Below, in pieces: positions 8,520 through 16,714 of a stretch of 33,938 nt of DNA. Within the stretch, counting starts at the first letter, position 1. The number at the start of each line of letters is the position of its first letter. A program made the translations under genes and the position numbers. The stretch covers positions 1-33,938 of the forward strand of contig CACYCZ010000099.1 in the NCBI GenBank assembly GCA_902773055.1. The letters are read 5' to 3'. Under the pieces are notes generated by a model. That model saw only the letters and a program-made list of their open reading frames with translations. It made no database searches and was not told the origin of the DNA. The DNA comes from an uncultured Bacteroidales bacterium (GTDB lineage: Bacteria; Bacteroidota; Bacteroidia; Bacteroidales; Bacteroidaceae).

Positions 8520-9385
8520 GAGCGCTTTGCAAACAGGTTAATTAAAGCCTTCACGTAATTTTCATCTGTGCAGATTGACACCATATCGGTTTTGCTTCTC
8601 TGCATTCTTTCTGCCAATTCCTGCTGACGCTTCAGCCAGGCCATATGGTGGGCATCCCTGATACGCCGGCTGGAAGTGTCAATGTACAATTCATTTTTTG
8701 TTTCTGCATCCTGGACCTTGATTAATCCTACATTAGGCAGAGATTTCATAAAATGGTCATATACCTGTATTGCAGCCGTGTCGTGTTTACGGCTCATTAT
8801 GCTCAATGCCTTTGAATAATCCTTATGGTCCAGAAAATCGCTGATGAGAAACGCGGTACAACTCTTACGCTGAGTCTGCATCAGGAATTCAACGGCGTTG
8901 TTGATATCTGTATTCTGGCTTTTCGGCTGAAAATCAAGGAGCTCGCTTATGATATACATAATATGTTTGCGCCCTTTCTTGGGAGGAATATATTTCTCTA
9001 TCTGGTCAGAGAAAAGCACTACCCCTATTTTATCATTATTTTGGATGGCAGAATATGCCAGAGTGGCTGATATCTCGGCAACCATATCACGCTTATACAT
9101 TGACGACGTACCAAATGCCAGACTGGAACTGACATCTATCAGCAACATCACCGTCAGTTCGCGCTCTTCCTCATAGACTTTTACATAGGGGCGGTTAAAA
9201 CGCGCCGTTACATTCCAGTCTATATCGCGGACATCATCGCCGGGCTGATATTCTCTCACTTCCGAAAATGCCATGCCCCTACCCTTATATGCAGAATGGT
9301 ATTCGCCGGCAAATATATTGCTGGACAGGGCACGTGTCTTAATTTCAATTTTCCGAACGCGTTTCAGTAATTCGCTTCGTTCCAC
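8516..9385 (-). CDS. DUF58-family protein, VWA-like partner of MoxR
   Basis: 289 aa. The DUF58 signature GDDVRDIDWNVTAR is at residues 49-62, and a degenerate VWA core with DVSSS is at 84-88. No membrane segment is seen. The only fitting start is GTG at 9385: the family's N-terminal sequence LLKRVRKIEIKTRALSSNIF begins right after it, and the upstream ATG is stopped in frame. Unusually for this genome, a GGAG sits five bases before the GTG. DUF58 proteins follow moxR genes and are thought to be the ATPase's client or adaptor. The gap to moxR is 39 bp. Confidence 0.92.
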   Translation of the reverse strand: MERSELLKRVRKIEIKTRALSSNIFAGEYHSAYKGRGMAFSEVREYQPGDDVRDIDWNVTARFNRPYVKVYEEERELTVMLLIDVSSSLAFGTSSMYKRDMVAEISATLAYSAIQNNDKIGVVLFSDQIEKYIPPKKGRKHIMYIISELLDFQPKSQNTDINNAVEFLMQTQRKSCTAFLISDFLDHKDYSKALSIMSRKHDTAAIQVYDHFMKSLPNVGLIKVQDAETKNELYIDTSSRRIRDAHHMAWLKRQQELAERMQRSKTDMVSICTDENYVKALINLFAKRS

Positions 9386-9424
9386 TGTCTCCGAAATTTA
9401 GTTCTTACAACGTTTATTTCATTA

Positions 9425-10420
9425 TTAAGGCACCTGCACTTTATTGAGAATTTCTGTAATGATAGTATCGCTTGTTACATTGTTGGCTTCTGCCTCGTAA
9501 GTCAGTCCTATGCGATGACGCAAGACATCGTGGGCCATAGCCCTGACATCTTCGGGGATAACATATCCCCTACGTTTTATAAAGGCATAGGTACGGGCGG
9601 CAAGCGCCATGTTGATAGATGCACGCGGTGACGCTCCGAAGTTAATGTTCTCCTTCATGTCGGTCAGACCATATTTTTCAGGATAACGGGTTGCAAACAC
9701 GATATCTGTAATATAATTATTTATCTTATCGTCGATATACACCTGTTTTACCACCTGGCGCGAAGCCAATATGTCATCGAGCTTGACAACGGGGCTTACT
9801 TCCTGTGTCTTACCTGCGATATGGTCTTTCACTATACGCTGTTCTTCCTCAATAGAGGGATAGTCGATAATGACTTTCAGCATGAAGCGGTCAACCTGAG
9901 CTTCCGGCAGCGTATATGTACCTTCCTGCTCAATAGGGTTTTGGGTTGCCATTACCAAGAACGGTTTGGGCAATTGGAATGTCTCGCTGCTGATTGTCAC
10001 CTGACGCTCCTGCATTGATTCCAGCAAAGCACTCTGCACCTTTGCCGGGGCACGGTTGATCTCATCTGCCAAGATAAAATTGGCAAAAATAGGACCTTTG
10101 CGGACAACAAAACTCTCTGTTTTCTGGCTGTATATCACCGTACCGATTATATCTGCCGGCAACAAGTCAGGCGTAAACTGAATACGCTTGTAGGAACCAT
10201 CCACCAGATTGGCCAATGTCTTAATCGCCAATGTTTTTGCCAATCCCGGCACACCTTCCAATAGTATATGGCCGTCACTCAGCAGGCATACCAGCAACGA
10301 ATCTACCAAATGCTTCTGGCCAACGATAACCTGGCCCATTCCGTGAACTAAGTCCGTAATAAAACTGCTTTTGCTTTCTATCAGTTCATTAAGGCTTCTG
10401 ATATCAATATTTTCTTCCAT
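9425..10420 (-). CDS. MoxR-family AAA+ ATPase
   Basis: 331 aa, standard length. Walker A GVPGLAKT (residues 56-63), Walker B ILADE (116-120), sensor 1 ATQNP (158-162) and the family motif LPEAQVDRF (171-179) are all intact. MoxR ATPases act as chaperones for VWA-containing proteins; here the clients would be the DUF58 protein, BatA and BatB encoded downstream. It is the first gene of the run and follows a -7 promoter match at 10444-10451. Several names are in use for bat-linked moxR genes, so no symbol is assigned. Confidence 0.95.
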   Translation of the reverse strand: MEENIDIRSLNELIESKSSFITDLVHGMGQVIVGQKHLVDSLLVCLLSDGHILLEGVPGLAKTLAIKTLANLVDGSYKRIQFTPDLLPADIIGTVIYSQKTESFVVRKGPIFANFILADEINRAPAKVQSALLESMQERQVTISSETFQLPKPFLVMATQNPIEQEGTYTLPEAQVDRFMLKVIIDYPSIEEEQRIVKDHIAGKTQEVSPVVKLDDILASRQVVKQVYIDDKINNYITDIVFATRYPEKYGLTDMKENINFGASPRASINMALAARTYAFIKRRGYVIPEDVRAMAHDVLRHRIGLTYEAEANNVTSDTIITEILNKVQVP

Positions 10421-10443
10421 AATTATCTTTATTTATTATAATG

Positions 10444-10451
10444 CAAAGTTA
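10444..10451 (-). promoter_or_regulatory. -7 promoter element of the moxR-bat run
   Basis: Reads TAACTTTG on the minus strand, a full match to TAnnTTTG, 23 bp before the moxR ATG. A GTTG lies 12 bp upstream (10464-10467); no good -33 TTTG is seen at 19-21 bp. Confidence 0.6.
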
Positions 10452-10731
10452 ATATTTTTAGGCCAACTGACAGGCATAAAAAATACTAAATTAAACCGCT
10501 GCAAAAGAGCAAAAAACTAATAAATGTTATTATTTGTGTTCAGACAGCTTTTCTGCAACATCGCATCCCTTCGGGACAGCGTTTCAAAATCCCACAGCCA
10601 CGATTTGTATCCGTCAAGGTTATCAGACTATTCTCGTCCTCTCGAAACATTGATTTTCCTTTTCCTCCGACAAGCCTGCCTGGACAGTCTTTGTCACAAG
10701 GCTCTCCCTCTATGTCGTCACGCTTGCCAGA
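10452..10731. other. Intergenic stretch without recognised gene
   Basis: Between the moxR promoter and repeat element A. A plus-strand open frame (10524-10745) has no homology that I recognise and no family-like composition. No tRNA, riboswitch or terminator is apparent. Any longer upstream regulatory region of the moxR operon would lie here. Confidence 0.4.
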
Positions 10732-10954
10732 TTAACAGTTGTTAACACTGACATAGGACGTTTTAAAGTGGAAAAGCCCCCCGTTCAGAAGGCCCTGTAG
10801 AGGGGTCAAATTTTACAGGCCTGCTGGATTTATCTGTCAGGCCTGACAGATTGAACGCGCAGGCCTGCCAGCAAAAACTGCAAGGCCTGAGAATTTTTCA
10901 CATCACGCCAACGGGTGCAAACAAAAGTTACAGAATGTTTATTTTTTGCAAAAT
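10732..10954. repeat. Repeat element, copy A: four AGGCCT palindromes at 22-bp spacing
   Basis: Homologous to 21307-21540 in the same orientation. Shared blocks in order are TTAACARTTRTTAAYACT (10732-10749), AAGGC, a GGGGTCAAATTTT-like block, then AGGCCT at 10817, 10839, 10861 and 10883, and a T-rich tail with GTGCAAA (10915) and TTTTTTGC. The second site is the centre of a perfect 20-bp palindrome (10832-10851). Units match by position between copies: unit 3 of both starts AGGCCTGCCAG. It lies about 370 bp upstream of moxR and after the AlkZ-like gene. Remaining bases to 11077 hold no gene that I recognise. Confidence 0.8.
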
Positions 10955-11077
10955 AACCGGCTTCAACCATGCAAGAACAGTTCGCAGGAGGAAAAAGCCT
11001 TCGGCAGAACGAATGGGCAGCTGTTTATCTTCTACAGCCCCGTGGATGCAGAAGATAGCATGTCCCAAATCAGCTGC

Positions 11078-12118
11078 TTACTTATTCTCACGGTAGACTC
11101 TATATGTCTGCCAGGCTTTTGCAACGTTTTCACTACAGAAGTCGCCTGCAAAGAACGACACGTGACAATCAGCCTTAAAGGGCTGCCAATTGCCACAGAT
11201 AGTGCCATCACAGGCAACGACAGGCTGGAATATGCCACTATTGTTATGAGCATGATGCCTATGCTCAGGCGGAAGCACGATGTCACGGGACTTGTAGGAT
11301 ATAAGATACTCATCATAGGGAGGAATCAAGAGAAATTTGCCCCTCTTGAAGCCTCGTGTCCGACAATCGTCTGTTAAATAGAATTCCCGGCCCTTCCATT
11401 TTTCAACATGAATGAAATCGCCCAAAAGGGCTATGCCTCTGCGGCAGTCACTGACGTTCAGCCCTGACCACCATACGAAATCCTCCAAAGTAGCAGGCTG
11501 GCGACTCTGGAAGTATTTTCGGGCAAAACACATAAGGGTTTCATCTCTGTCCGATTTCACTTTAGGCAATACCCTGTCGGCAACAAGCGAATAGGTAGCT
11601 CTCTGCGGAAGCAACTCTCCACTGCAAAGCGTACCGGAAAGTTCTGCCATGCGGATATGATATGCCAGACGATGGTCATCCATCCGGATATTCTTTTCCG
11701 CCAATGCCCTTACGAAATCCTCCTTTGTCCCACTCCCCAAGTCGGCTGCTGTTTGAACGAGAATATCCCTGACCTTAATCAGTTCATCGTCAGGGATTGT
11801 AATCTTGTTGCTGGCCATCCATCCCTTTGTCACAGCTATCGCCTTGGGTGCACAAAGGTCAAGCATAAGCCAATAGTCCTCAGCTGAAAGCAGTTGCCAG
11901 GTGCCACGCATCAGATGCAGACGGATAATCTTTCCATCGTCAAAAGCCGCCTTGAAGGCTTTCGCCGACGGTTTACGCGTCCGCATCTCCACAGCCCACC
12001 GCATCATACGATACTCCTGCGCCTGCATGGCACCCATATAAGCCACCACATCTGCAGGAGCATCAAACTGAGGTACAACAAGTTGCTGATTAAGTAGGCG
12101 GATGGATATCGGATTCAT
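11078..12118 (-). CDS. Winged-helix protein of the AlkZ/HTH_42 family
   Basis: 346 aa, full length for the family. The diagnostic QxQ motif is present as QAQ at residues 32-34 (GAMQAQEYRMMRWAVEMR), followed by the conserved RLHLMRGTWQLLSAEDY and later LLIPPYDEYLISYKSR and FSAD-like ICGNW regions. Characterised members (AlkZ, YcaQ) are DNA glycosylases that remove interstrand crosslinks or bulky alkyl lesions, using the glutamines in catalysis. A DNA-repair role is inferred from the family only. The gene follows the acetyltransferase by 16 bp and is probably co-transcribed with it. Confidence 0.85.
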   Translation of the reverse strand: MNPISIRLLNQQLVVPQFDAPADVVAYMGAMQAQEYRMMRWAVEMRTRKPSAKAFKAAFDDGKIIRLHLMRGTWQLLSAEDYWLMLDLCAPKAIAVTKGWMASNKITIPDDELIKVRDILVQTAADLGSGTKEDFVRALAEKNIRMDDHRLAYHIRMAELSGTLCSGELLPQRATYSLVADRVLPKVKSDRDETLMCFARKYFQSRQPATLEDFVWWSGLNVSDCRRGIALLGDFIHVEKWKGREFYLTDDCRTRGFKRGKFLLIPPYDEYLISYKSRDIVLPPEHRHHAHNNSGIFQPVVACDGTICGNWQPFKADCHVSFFAGDFCSENVAKAWQTYRVYRENK

Positions 12119-12134
12119 TGAGGGATAACATCAA

Positions 12135-12752
12135 TTACAATTCATTCATTGTCTGCTGAAGGCACTCAAGGAATTGAGCTGCATGCCCACCGTCCATCTG
12201 GGTATGATGGAACTGGAAGGAAATGGCCAGGGTTACCTTAAAGCAATGACGCTTGTACTTACCCCAGGCAAGAAAAGGATTATTGAAAATACCACAGTAT
12301 TGGTTAACGACACAGTCCAGTTCGGTACCTACGACAGACGATGTTCCGATAACTGCAGCCTCCTCGTCGGCGATTTGTACACATGAAACAGCCGATTCGT
12401 GCGTGAGTCGGTTGTAATCGCTGGCAAACTTTTCCAAATCATCATCATAAGGAATATCGCAATTGCTGACGCCTCCCTCGGCATTGTCTACAATCACATT
12501 GACCGCCAGTCGGTCATACTTGAACAATTTGTCTTTTTCCGGAATCAAATAGAACTCCGATACTTTGCTCGCAGCCTTACCGATACACCAACAGAGAAGC
12601 ATATTAAACTTCAGCTCCCCTCTCCTGCTTTTCCGATATAGCCGCGTCACATTAAAAGTCTTGACAAACGTCAGCATCGGCATAGGCGACTTCATCCAGA
12701 ATTCAAAGGCTTGCGCCCGGTTGGTTTCCTTAGGATCAATCTCCTGCTTCAT
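12135..12752 (-). CDS. CatA-like O-acetyltransferase
   Basis: 205 aa, close to the approximately 215 aa of chloramphenicol acetyltransferases. The catalytic motif HHTQMDG is at residues 182-188 (consensus HHxxxDG) in the usual C-terminal place. N-terminal features such as NRAQAFEFW resemble the family's NRKEHFE start, and LKFNMLLCWCIGKAAS fits the first core helix. The fold acetylates hydroxyl groups with acetyl-CoA. Many chromosomal Bacteroidales members have no shown resistance role, so the substrate is left open. An upstream -7-like TAAACTTG at 12768-12775 suggests its own promoter. Confidence 0.85.
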   Translation of the reverse strand: MKQEIDPKETNRAQAFEFWMKSPMPMLTFVKTFNVTRLYRKSRRGELKFNMLLCWCIGKAASKVSEFYLIPEKDKLFKYDRLAVNVIVDNAEGGVSNCDIPYDDDLEKFASDYNRLTHESAVSCVQIADEEAAVIGTSSVVGTELDCVVNQYCGIFNNPFLAWGKYKRHCFKVTLAISFQFHHTQMDGGHAAQFLECLQQTMNEL

Positions 12753-12767
12753 TTCAATCTAAAAATC

Positions 12768-12775
12768 CAAGTTTA
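12768..12775 (-). promoter_or_regulatory. Possible -7 element for the acetyltransferase gene
   Basis: Reads TAAACTTG on the minus strand, one mismatch from TAnnTTTG, with GTTG 11 bp upstream (12787-12790). Confidence 0.35.
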
Positions 12776-12914
12776 AAAAAACTATGCAACAATATCTTTC
12801 CTAAAGAATTTCCCATAGCCTGCCAATATTGCAGGTGCAAGCCAACTTGACTGAAATTCCTTAGCAAAGACCAAAATATCAAAAACAAATACAAACTGGA
12901 GAAGAAAAACAAAA

Positions 12915-14003
12915 TCAGTTATATACTTCCTCTGCCTTCATCAGTTTCGGGAAAACAATTTTGCGCCCTACATGCACCAAATCAGGATTAGAAATATGGT
13001 TATGGAATATAACGTATTTAGCCATGTCCTTGCTGCCATATAATTTTTGAGACAGCCTGATTACATTTTCACCGTTCTTCATTTCATGAATTTCCATATC
13101 TCCCACAATAAGATAATCGGCTCCCTCAAGCTGTTCATATTTTTCAGCCTCAGCTTTCCAATTGACTTGTTTCTCTATCTCAGCAACAGCAGTATCATTC
13201 TTCTGTACGAGAGTGTCTGTTTTTACCGTTTCACGGATTTCCGCATTAACTCCTGATGTATCCGCAACAAACAACTGCTTATACAAACCACAAATATCCG
13301 TATCACCAAACAATTTATAATATCCCATGAAATATGCTGCAACAAGCATAAACATAGACAATAATACGCACCCTACAGTTTTCCACCAAGGTCTCCTTGA
13401 GGCAATGTCCTCTGTGTAGACATCATCCGGAAAGGCTTCTGTCTCTTGCTGGTCTTCAGAAGGAATATCCTCTTGGGGCATTTCATCTGTCACATTATCC
13501 TCAGCAACAACAGATGCCTCCTGAGATTCCTTCGTCACGTCCGAAGGTTCTTCACCGACATTTACCTCTCCTAAGAAAACAGAGTGAACAGTGTCTTCGC
13601 CATCATCATCTTGAGAAGCATTCATCACAGCAGCGGCCTGAGCAACCACCTCCTCGGCAGAGTCTTGTTCAAGCTTATCCGGACCGTCCAAATCTATCGT
13701 TTCGAAATTTTCAAATGGACGGTTCACACGAGATGCTATGCTTTTATCTGGGGTGAAAACTATTCTTTGGTGCGCAGATATTTCTATGCGGTGACCCGTA
13801 TTAACGTCCACACTTTCGCGTTCATTTACCGTCATCAGCTTGAAAGTTCCCAAGCCCTTGATTTTAACATAACTGTCACGAAGCAAAACTTCGCGAATGA
13901 CATTAAAGAAATATCTGCAAAACTTATCAGACTGAGTTTTAGTTATGCTGCCTTTCTCAGCCAAGGCATTAATTATATCTTGTAATACGGCACGACTAGG
14001 CAT
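12915..14003 (-). CDS. Membrane-spanning HU/IHF-type DNA-binding protein with C-terminal LysM-like domain
   Basis: 362 aa in four parts. An HU/IHF-like domain (1-94, with SYVKIKGLGTFKL and HQRIVFTPDKSIASRVNR) is followed by a strongly acidic Glu/Asp/Gln-rich linker (about 100-200), a single membrane helix (about 209-229, preceded by basic SRRPWWK), and an outer part of 130 residues ending in a LysM-like module (about 305-354: NGENVIRLSQKLYGS, NPDLVHVGRKIVFP). Positive-inside charge places HU in the cytoplasm and LysM in the periplasm. The protein could thus connect the nucleoid with the cell wall. It follows the small HU gene by 23 bp, in the ftsY-rimO run. Confidence 0.88.
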   Translation of the reverse strand: MPSRAVLQDIINALAEKGSITKTQSDKFCRYFFNVIREVLLRDSYVKIKGLGTFKLMTVNERESVDVNTGHRIEISAHQRIVFTPDKSIASRVNRPFENFETIDLDGPDKLEQDSAEEVVAQAAAVMNASQDDDGEDTVHSVFLGEVNVGEEPSDVTKESQEASVVAEDNVTDEMPQEDIPSEDQQETEAFPDDVYTEDIASRRPWWKTVGCVLLSMFMLVAAYFMGYYKLFGDTDICGLYKQLFVADTSGVNAEIRETVKTDTLVQKNDTAVAEIEKQVNWKAEAEKYEQLEGADYLIVGDMEIHEMKNGENVIRLSQKLYGSKDMAKYVIFHNHISNPDLVHVGRKIVFPKLMKAEEVYN

Positions 14004-14026
14004 ATTTATACAATTTTAGAGATAAT

Positions 14027-14323
14027 TTATTCTTTAGACTGAGATTGCTTCCCCTTTACCTGGGATTTCAACACATTACTTTGTTTGAAATTAAGCACCA
14101 TTTTGGGAGGCACCAATATTCTCTTGCCTGTTCCTGGATGCACAATAATGCGCTCATTCTTTTTCTTAACCTCAAACGTACCAAATCCTGCTACACAGAC
14201 TTCGTTACCCTCATCAAACAAAGAAACCATTGCGTCAACCATGCTGTTGACAAGCCGCTGCGTTTCTTTTGAATCCATTTTCAATCCTGCAGACATTTCG
14301 TCGATAAACTCACGGTTATTCAT
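14027..14323 (-). CDS. Small HU/IHF-family DNA-binding protein
   Basis: 98 aa, single HU fold: NNREFIDEMSAGLKMDSKETQRLVNSM, then EVCVAGFGTFEVKKKNERIIVHPGTGKRILVPPKMVLNFKQS. The GFGTFEV turn and the beta-arm PGTGKRILVPP, with the tip proline region, are well conserved. The tail is Lys/Ser/Gln-rich. The dimer bends and compacts DNA. The ATG lies 9 bp after the rimO stop. It may form a mixed dimer with the HU domain of the next protein; this is inference from adjacency. Confidence 0.93.
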   Translation of the reverse strand: MNNREFIDEMSAGLKMDSKETQRLVNSMVDAMVSLFDEGNEVCVAGFGTFEVKKKNERIIVHPGTGKRILVPPKMVLNFKQSNVLKSQVKGKQSQSKE

Positions 14324-14332
14324 ATCTTCATT

Positions 14333-15625
14333 TTAAATTACCCCTCTTAAATCAAATTCATCAGCATCCACTATCTTTACCTGATAGAACTGCCCCCTGC
14401 GCAGGCGCCTGCCGTTTGCAGGAATAAGGACTTCTCCGTCTACTTCAGGAGAATCAAATTCTGTTCTCCCTATATAATATTCGCCTTCTCTCCTATCTAT
14501 TATTGTTTTATATGTCTGTCCTATCTTCTTGCTGCACAATTCTTCTGAGATACTTTGCTGCAAATCCATTAATTCTGACAAACGTGACTGCTTTATTTCT
14601 TCCGGGACATCATCCTTGAGATACTTTTCGGCATAAGTACCCTTTTCTGCACTATATGTGAACGCTCCCATCCTGTCAAATCGGACTTCCTTTGTAAATG
14701 CCAGCAAATCATTGAAGTCTGCATCATCTTCACCAGGATAACCTACCATAAAGGTTGTTCTCAGGCAAATCCCGGGAACCTCTTCACGTATGCGTCTGAT
14801 CATATCCAACTGATACTCACGAGAAGTATGGCGGTGCATTAAGTTTAACACCTTATTGCTTGAATGCTGCAATGCAATATCCAAATACCTGCAAATGTTG
14901 TCGCGCTCTCGCATCAACGGCAACAAATCATAAGGGAAACTGTCCGGGTAGGCATAATGTAAACGTATCCATTCAACTTCAGGAATATCAGATATACGTG
15001 CTATCAACTCCGGCAATTTTCTCTGTCCGTATATATCTATCCCATAATACGTCAACTCCTGAGCAACAATCTGAATCTCCTTCACGCCCTGCTGAGTCAA
15101 TAAATTGACCTCACTGAGTATATCTTCGATCGGGCGACTCCTATGTTTTCCAGTAATTATAGGTATTGCACAATATGCACAGCTCCTATTGCATCCCTCT
15201 GATATCTTCAAATATGCATAGTGCGACGGAGTTGTCAGAACACGTTCATTAATGCCATGAATAAAAACATCCTTTTCCAGTTCCTTAACAATCCTCATCC
15301 AATCAAATTTGCCATAGAAACCATCCACCTCTGGTATTTCCCTGTTAAGGTCAGCCAGAAATCTTTCAGACAGACAGCCCATGACATATAATTTTCTCAG
15401 TCTGCCCTTATTTTTCTGCTCTACCATTGAGAGAATCATATTTATGCTTTCCTCTTGGGCATCACTTATAAATCCACACGTATTCACTATCACTATATCG
15501 TGATGGATACGCCTTGGGTTATGATATATGCGTAAACCGTTCTGTTGTAACTGATACAGCAACTTCTCCGAATCTACCAGATTCTTCGAGCACCCCATCG
15601 TAATAACATCAACGCTACGTCCCAT
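14333..15625 (-). CDS. rimO: RimO, ribosomal protein S12 methylthiotransferase
   Basis: 430 aa. The N-terminal MTTase domain has cysteines in GCSKN (C12), NTCGF (C50) and GCLSER (C84). The radical-SAM motif CNRSCAYC supplies C145, C149 and C152. A TRAM domain occupies about the last 65 residues. The enzyme adds a methylthio group to an aspartate of ribosomal protein S12 with two iron-sulfur clusters and SAM. It is RimO rather than MiaB because of the start SVDVITMGCSKNLVDSE. The start overlaps the ftsY stop by one base (TAATG). Confidence 0.95.
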   Translation of the reverse strand: MGRSVDVITMGCSKNLVDSEKLLYQLQQNGLRIYHNPRRIHHDIVIVNTCGFISDAQEESINMILSMVEQKNKGRLRKLYVMGCLSERFLADLNREIPEVDGFYGKFDWMRIVKELEKDVFIHGINERVLTTPSHYAYLKISEGCNRSCAYCAIPIITGKHRSRPIEDILSEVNLLTQQGVKEIQIVAQELTYYGIDIYGQRKLPELIARISDIPEVEWIRLHYAYPDSFPYDLLPLMRERDNICRYLDIALQHSSNKVLNLMHRHTSREYQLDMIRRIREEVPGICLRTTFMVGYPGEDDADFNDLLAFTKEVRFDRMGAFTYSAEKGTYAEKYLKDDVPEEIKQSRLSELMDLQQSISEELCSKKIGQTYKTIIDRREGEYYIGRTEFDSPEVDGEVLIPANGRRLRRGQFYQVKIVDADEFDLRGVI

Positions 15626-16593
15626 TATTTCTTCTCTTCAAACAAAGAATCTACAAAGGCCTTTTTATCAAATGGCTGCAGGTCTGTCATCTTCTCACCT
15701 AAACCAATATATTTTACCGGTATGTTAAACTGATGGCTTATGCCAATAACTACTCCACCGCGAGCCGTTCCGTCCAACTTAGTTATTGCCAATGAATTCA
15801 CTTCTGTTGCCAAAGAAAATTGTTTTGCCTGTTCAAAGGCGTTTTGTCCGGTAGAACCATCCAGAACCAGCAGCACTTCATTCGGAGCATAAGGCAATTG
15901 CTTTTTCATAACATTCTTTATCTTAGAAAGTTCATTCATAAGACTAACTTTGTTATGCAGCCGCCCTGCTGTATCTATCAAGACCACATCAGCATTATTT
16001 TTAATTGCAGAAGTCAATGTATCATAAGCCACACTGGCCGGATCACTTCCCATTTGCTGTTTAACAATGGGCACTCCTACTTTTTCGGCCCATATCTGCA
16101 ACTGCTCGACAGCAGCAGCCCTGAAGGTGTCAGCAGCACCAAGATAAACCTTTAGTCCTCTCTGCTTATACATATTGGCCAACTTGCCGATTGTTGTCGT
16201 CTTACCAACGCCATTGACACCGACGACCAATATCACATATGGTCCATCTTGTTCCTCCGATTCTTTTGTATCATCTTTGGCATCCAGAAGCATTTGGGTA
16301 ATTTCATCTCTCAGGATGAAGTTCAATTCGCTTGTCTGAACATATTTATCGCGTTCAACTCTGGCTTTTATCCTTTTTATGATTTCAATAGTTGTATCTA
16401 CTCCGACGTCAGAAGTAATCAGAGTGTCTTCCAACTCATCCAGAACCTCGTCATCAACCGTTGACTTACCGGCAATCACACGAGTTATCTTCTCTACCAA
16501 CCCTGTTTTTGTTTTGCGTAACCCGGAATCAAGCGTTTGCTTGTTTTCCTCGGTTAATTCATTTTTTTTGTTAAACAGATTGAAGATTTTCAT
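15625..16593 (-). CDS. ftsY: FtsY, signal recognition particle receptor
   Basis: 322 aa. The short N-domain (1-110) begins MKIFNLFNKKN without the long acidic A-domain of E. coli, as usual for Bacteroidetes. The NG GTPase core carries P-loop GVNGVGKT (125-132), DTFRAAA (155-161), the DTAGR motif and TKLDGTARGG. FtsY docks ribosome-SRP complexes at the membrane. It has its own -7 promoter match at 16610-16617 and is followed by rimO and the HU genes with almost no spacing. Confidence 0.96.
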   Translation of the reverse strand: MKIFNLFNKKNELTEENKQTLDSGLRKTKTGLVEKITRVIAGKSTVDDEVLDELEDTLITSDVGVDTTIEIIKRIKARVERDKYVQTSELNFILRDEITQMLLDAKDDTKESEEQDGPYVILVVGVNGVGKTTTIGKLANMYKQRGLKVYLGAADTFRAAAVEQLQIWAEKVGVPIVKQQMGSDPASVAYDTLTSAIKNNADVVLIDTAGRLHNKVSLMNELSKIKNVMKKQLPYAPNEVLLVLDGSTGQNAFEQAKQFSLATEVNSLAITKLDGTARGGVVIGISHQFNIPVKYIGLGEKMTDLQPFDKKAFVDSLFEEKK

Positions 16594-16609
16594 TTTTGTA
16601 TATTTTATG

Positions 16610-16617
16610 CAAACTTA
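16610..16617 (-). promoter_or_regulatory. -7 promoter element of the ftsY run
   Basis: Reads TAAGTTTG on the minus strand, a full match to TAnnTTTG, 16 bp before the ftsY ATG and just after the ribosomal-protein terminator. No clear -33 element. Confidence 0.5.
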
Positions 16618-16666
16618 ATCAAAAAAATTATAAATCAGTATATATTGGAAGAAAACTCATCATAAA

Positions 16667-16694
16667 AAAAGCCCTCTCGACTGAAAGGGCTTTT
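16667..16694 (-). terminator. Rho-independent terminator of rpmB-rpmG-DUF4295
   Basis: Inverted repeat AAAAGCCCT / AGGGCTTTT (16667-16675 with 16686-16694) with a 10-nt loop; on the minus strand it is followed by a run of seven T. It lies 20 bp after the DUF4295 stop. Confidence 0.88.
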
Positions 16695-16714
16695 ATATCT
16701 TCAATTATAATTTC

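Noticed and set aside
10817-10904. The AGGCCT array as a CRISPR
   Set aside because: The repeated part is only 6-10 bp, units are too short (22 bp), the intervening sequences are homologous between the two loci, and no cas genes are near.
12135-12752. Calling the CatA-like gene a chloramphenicol resistance gene
   Set aside because: Nearby genes show no mobile element or resistance context; the family includes many chromosomal enzymes with other or unknown substrates.
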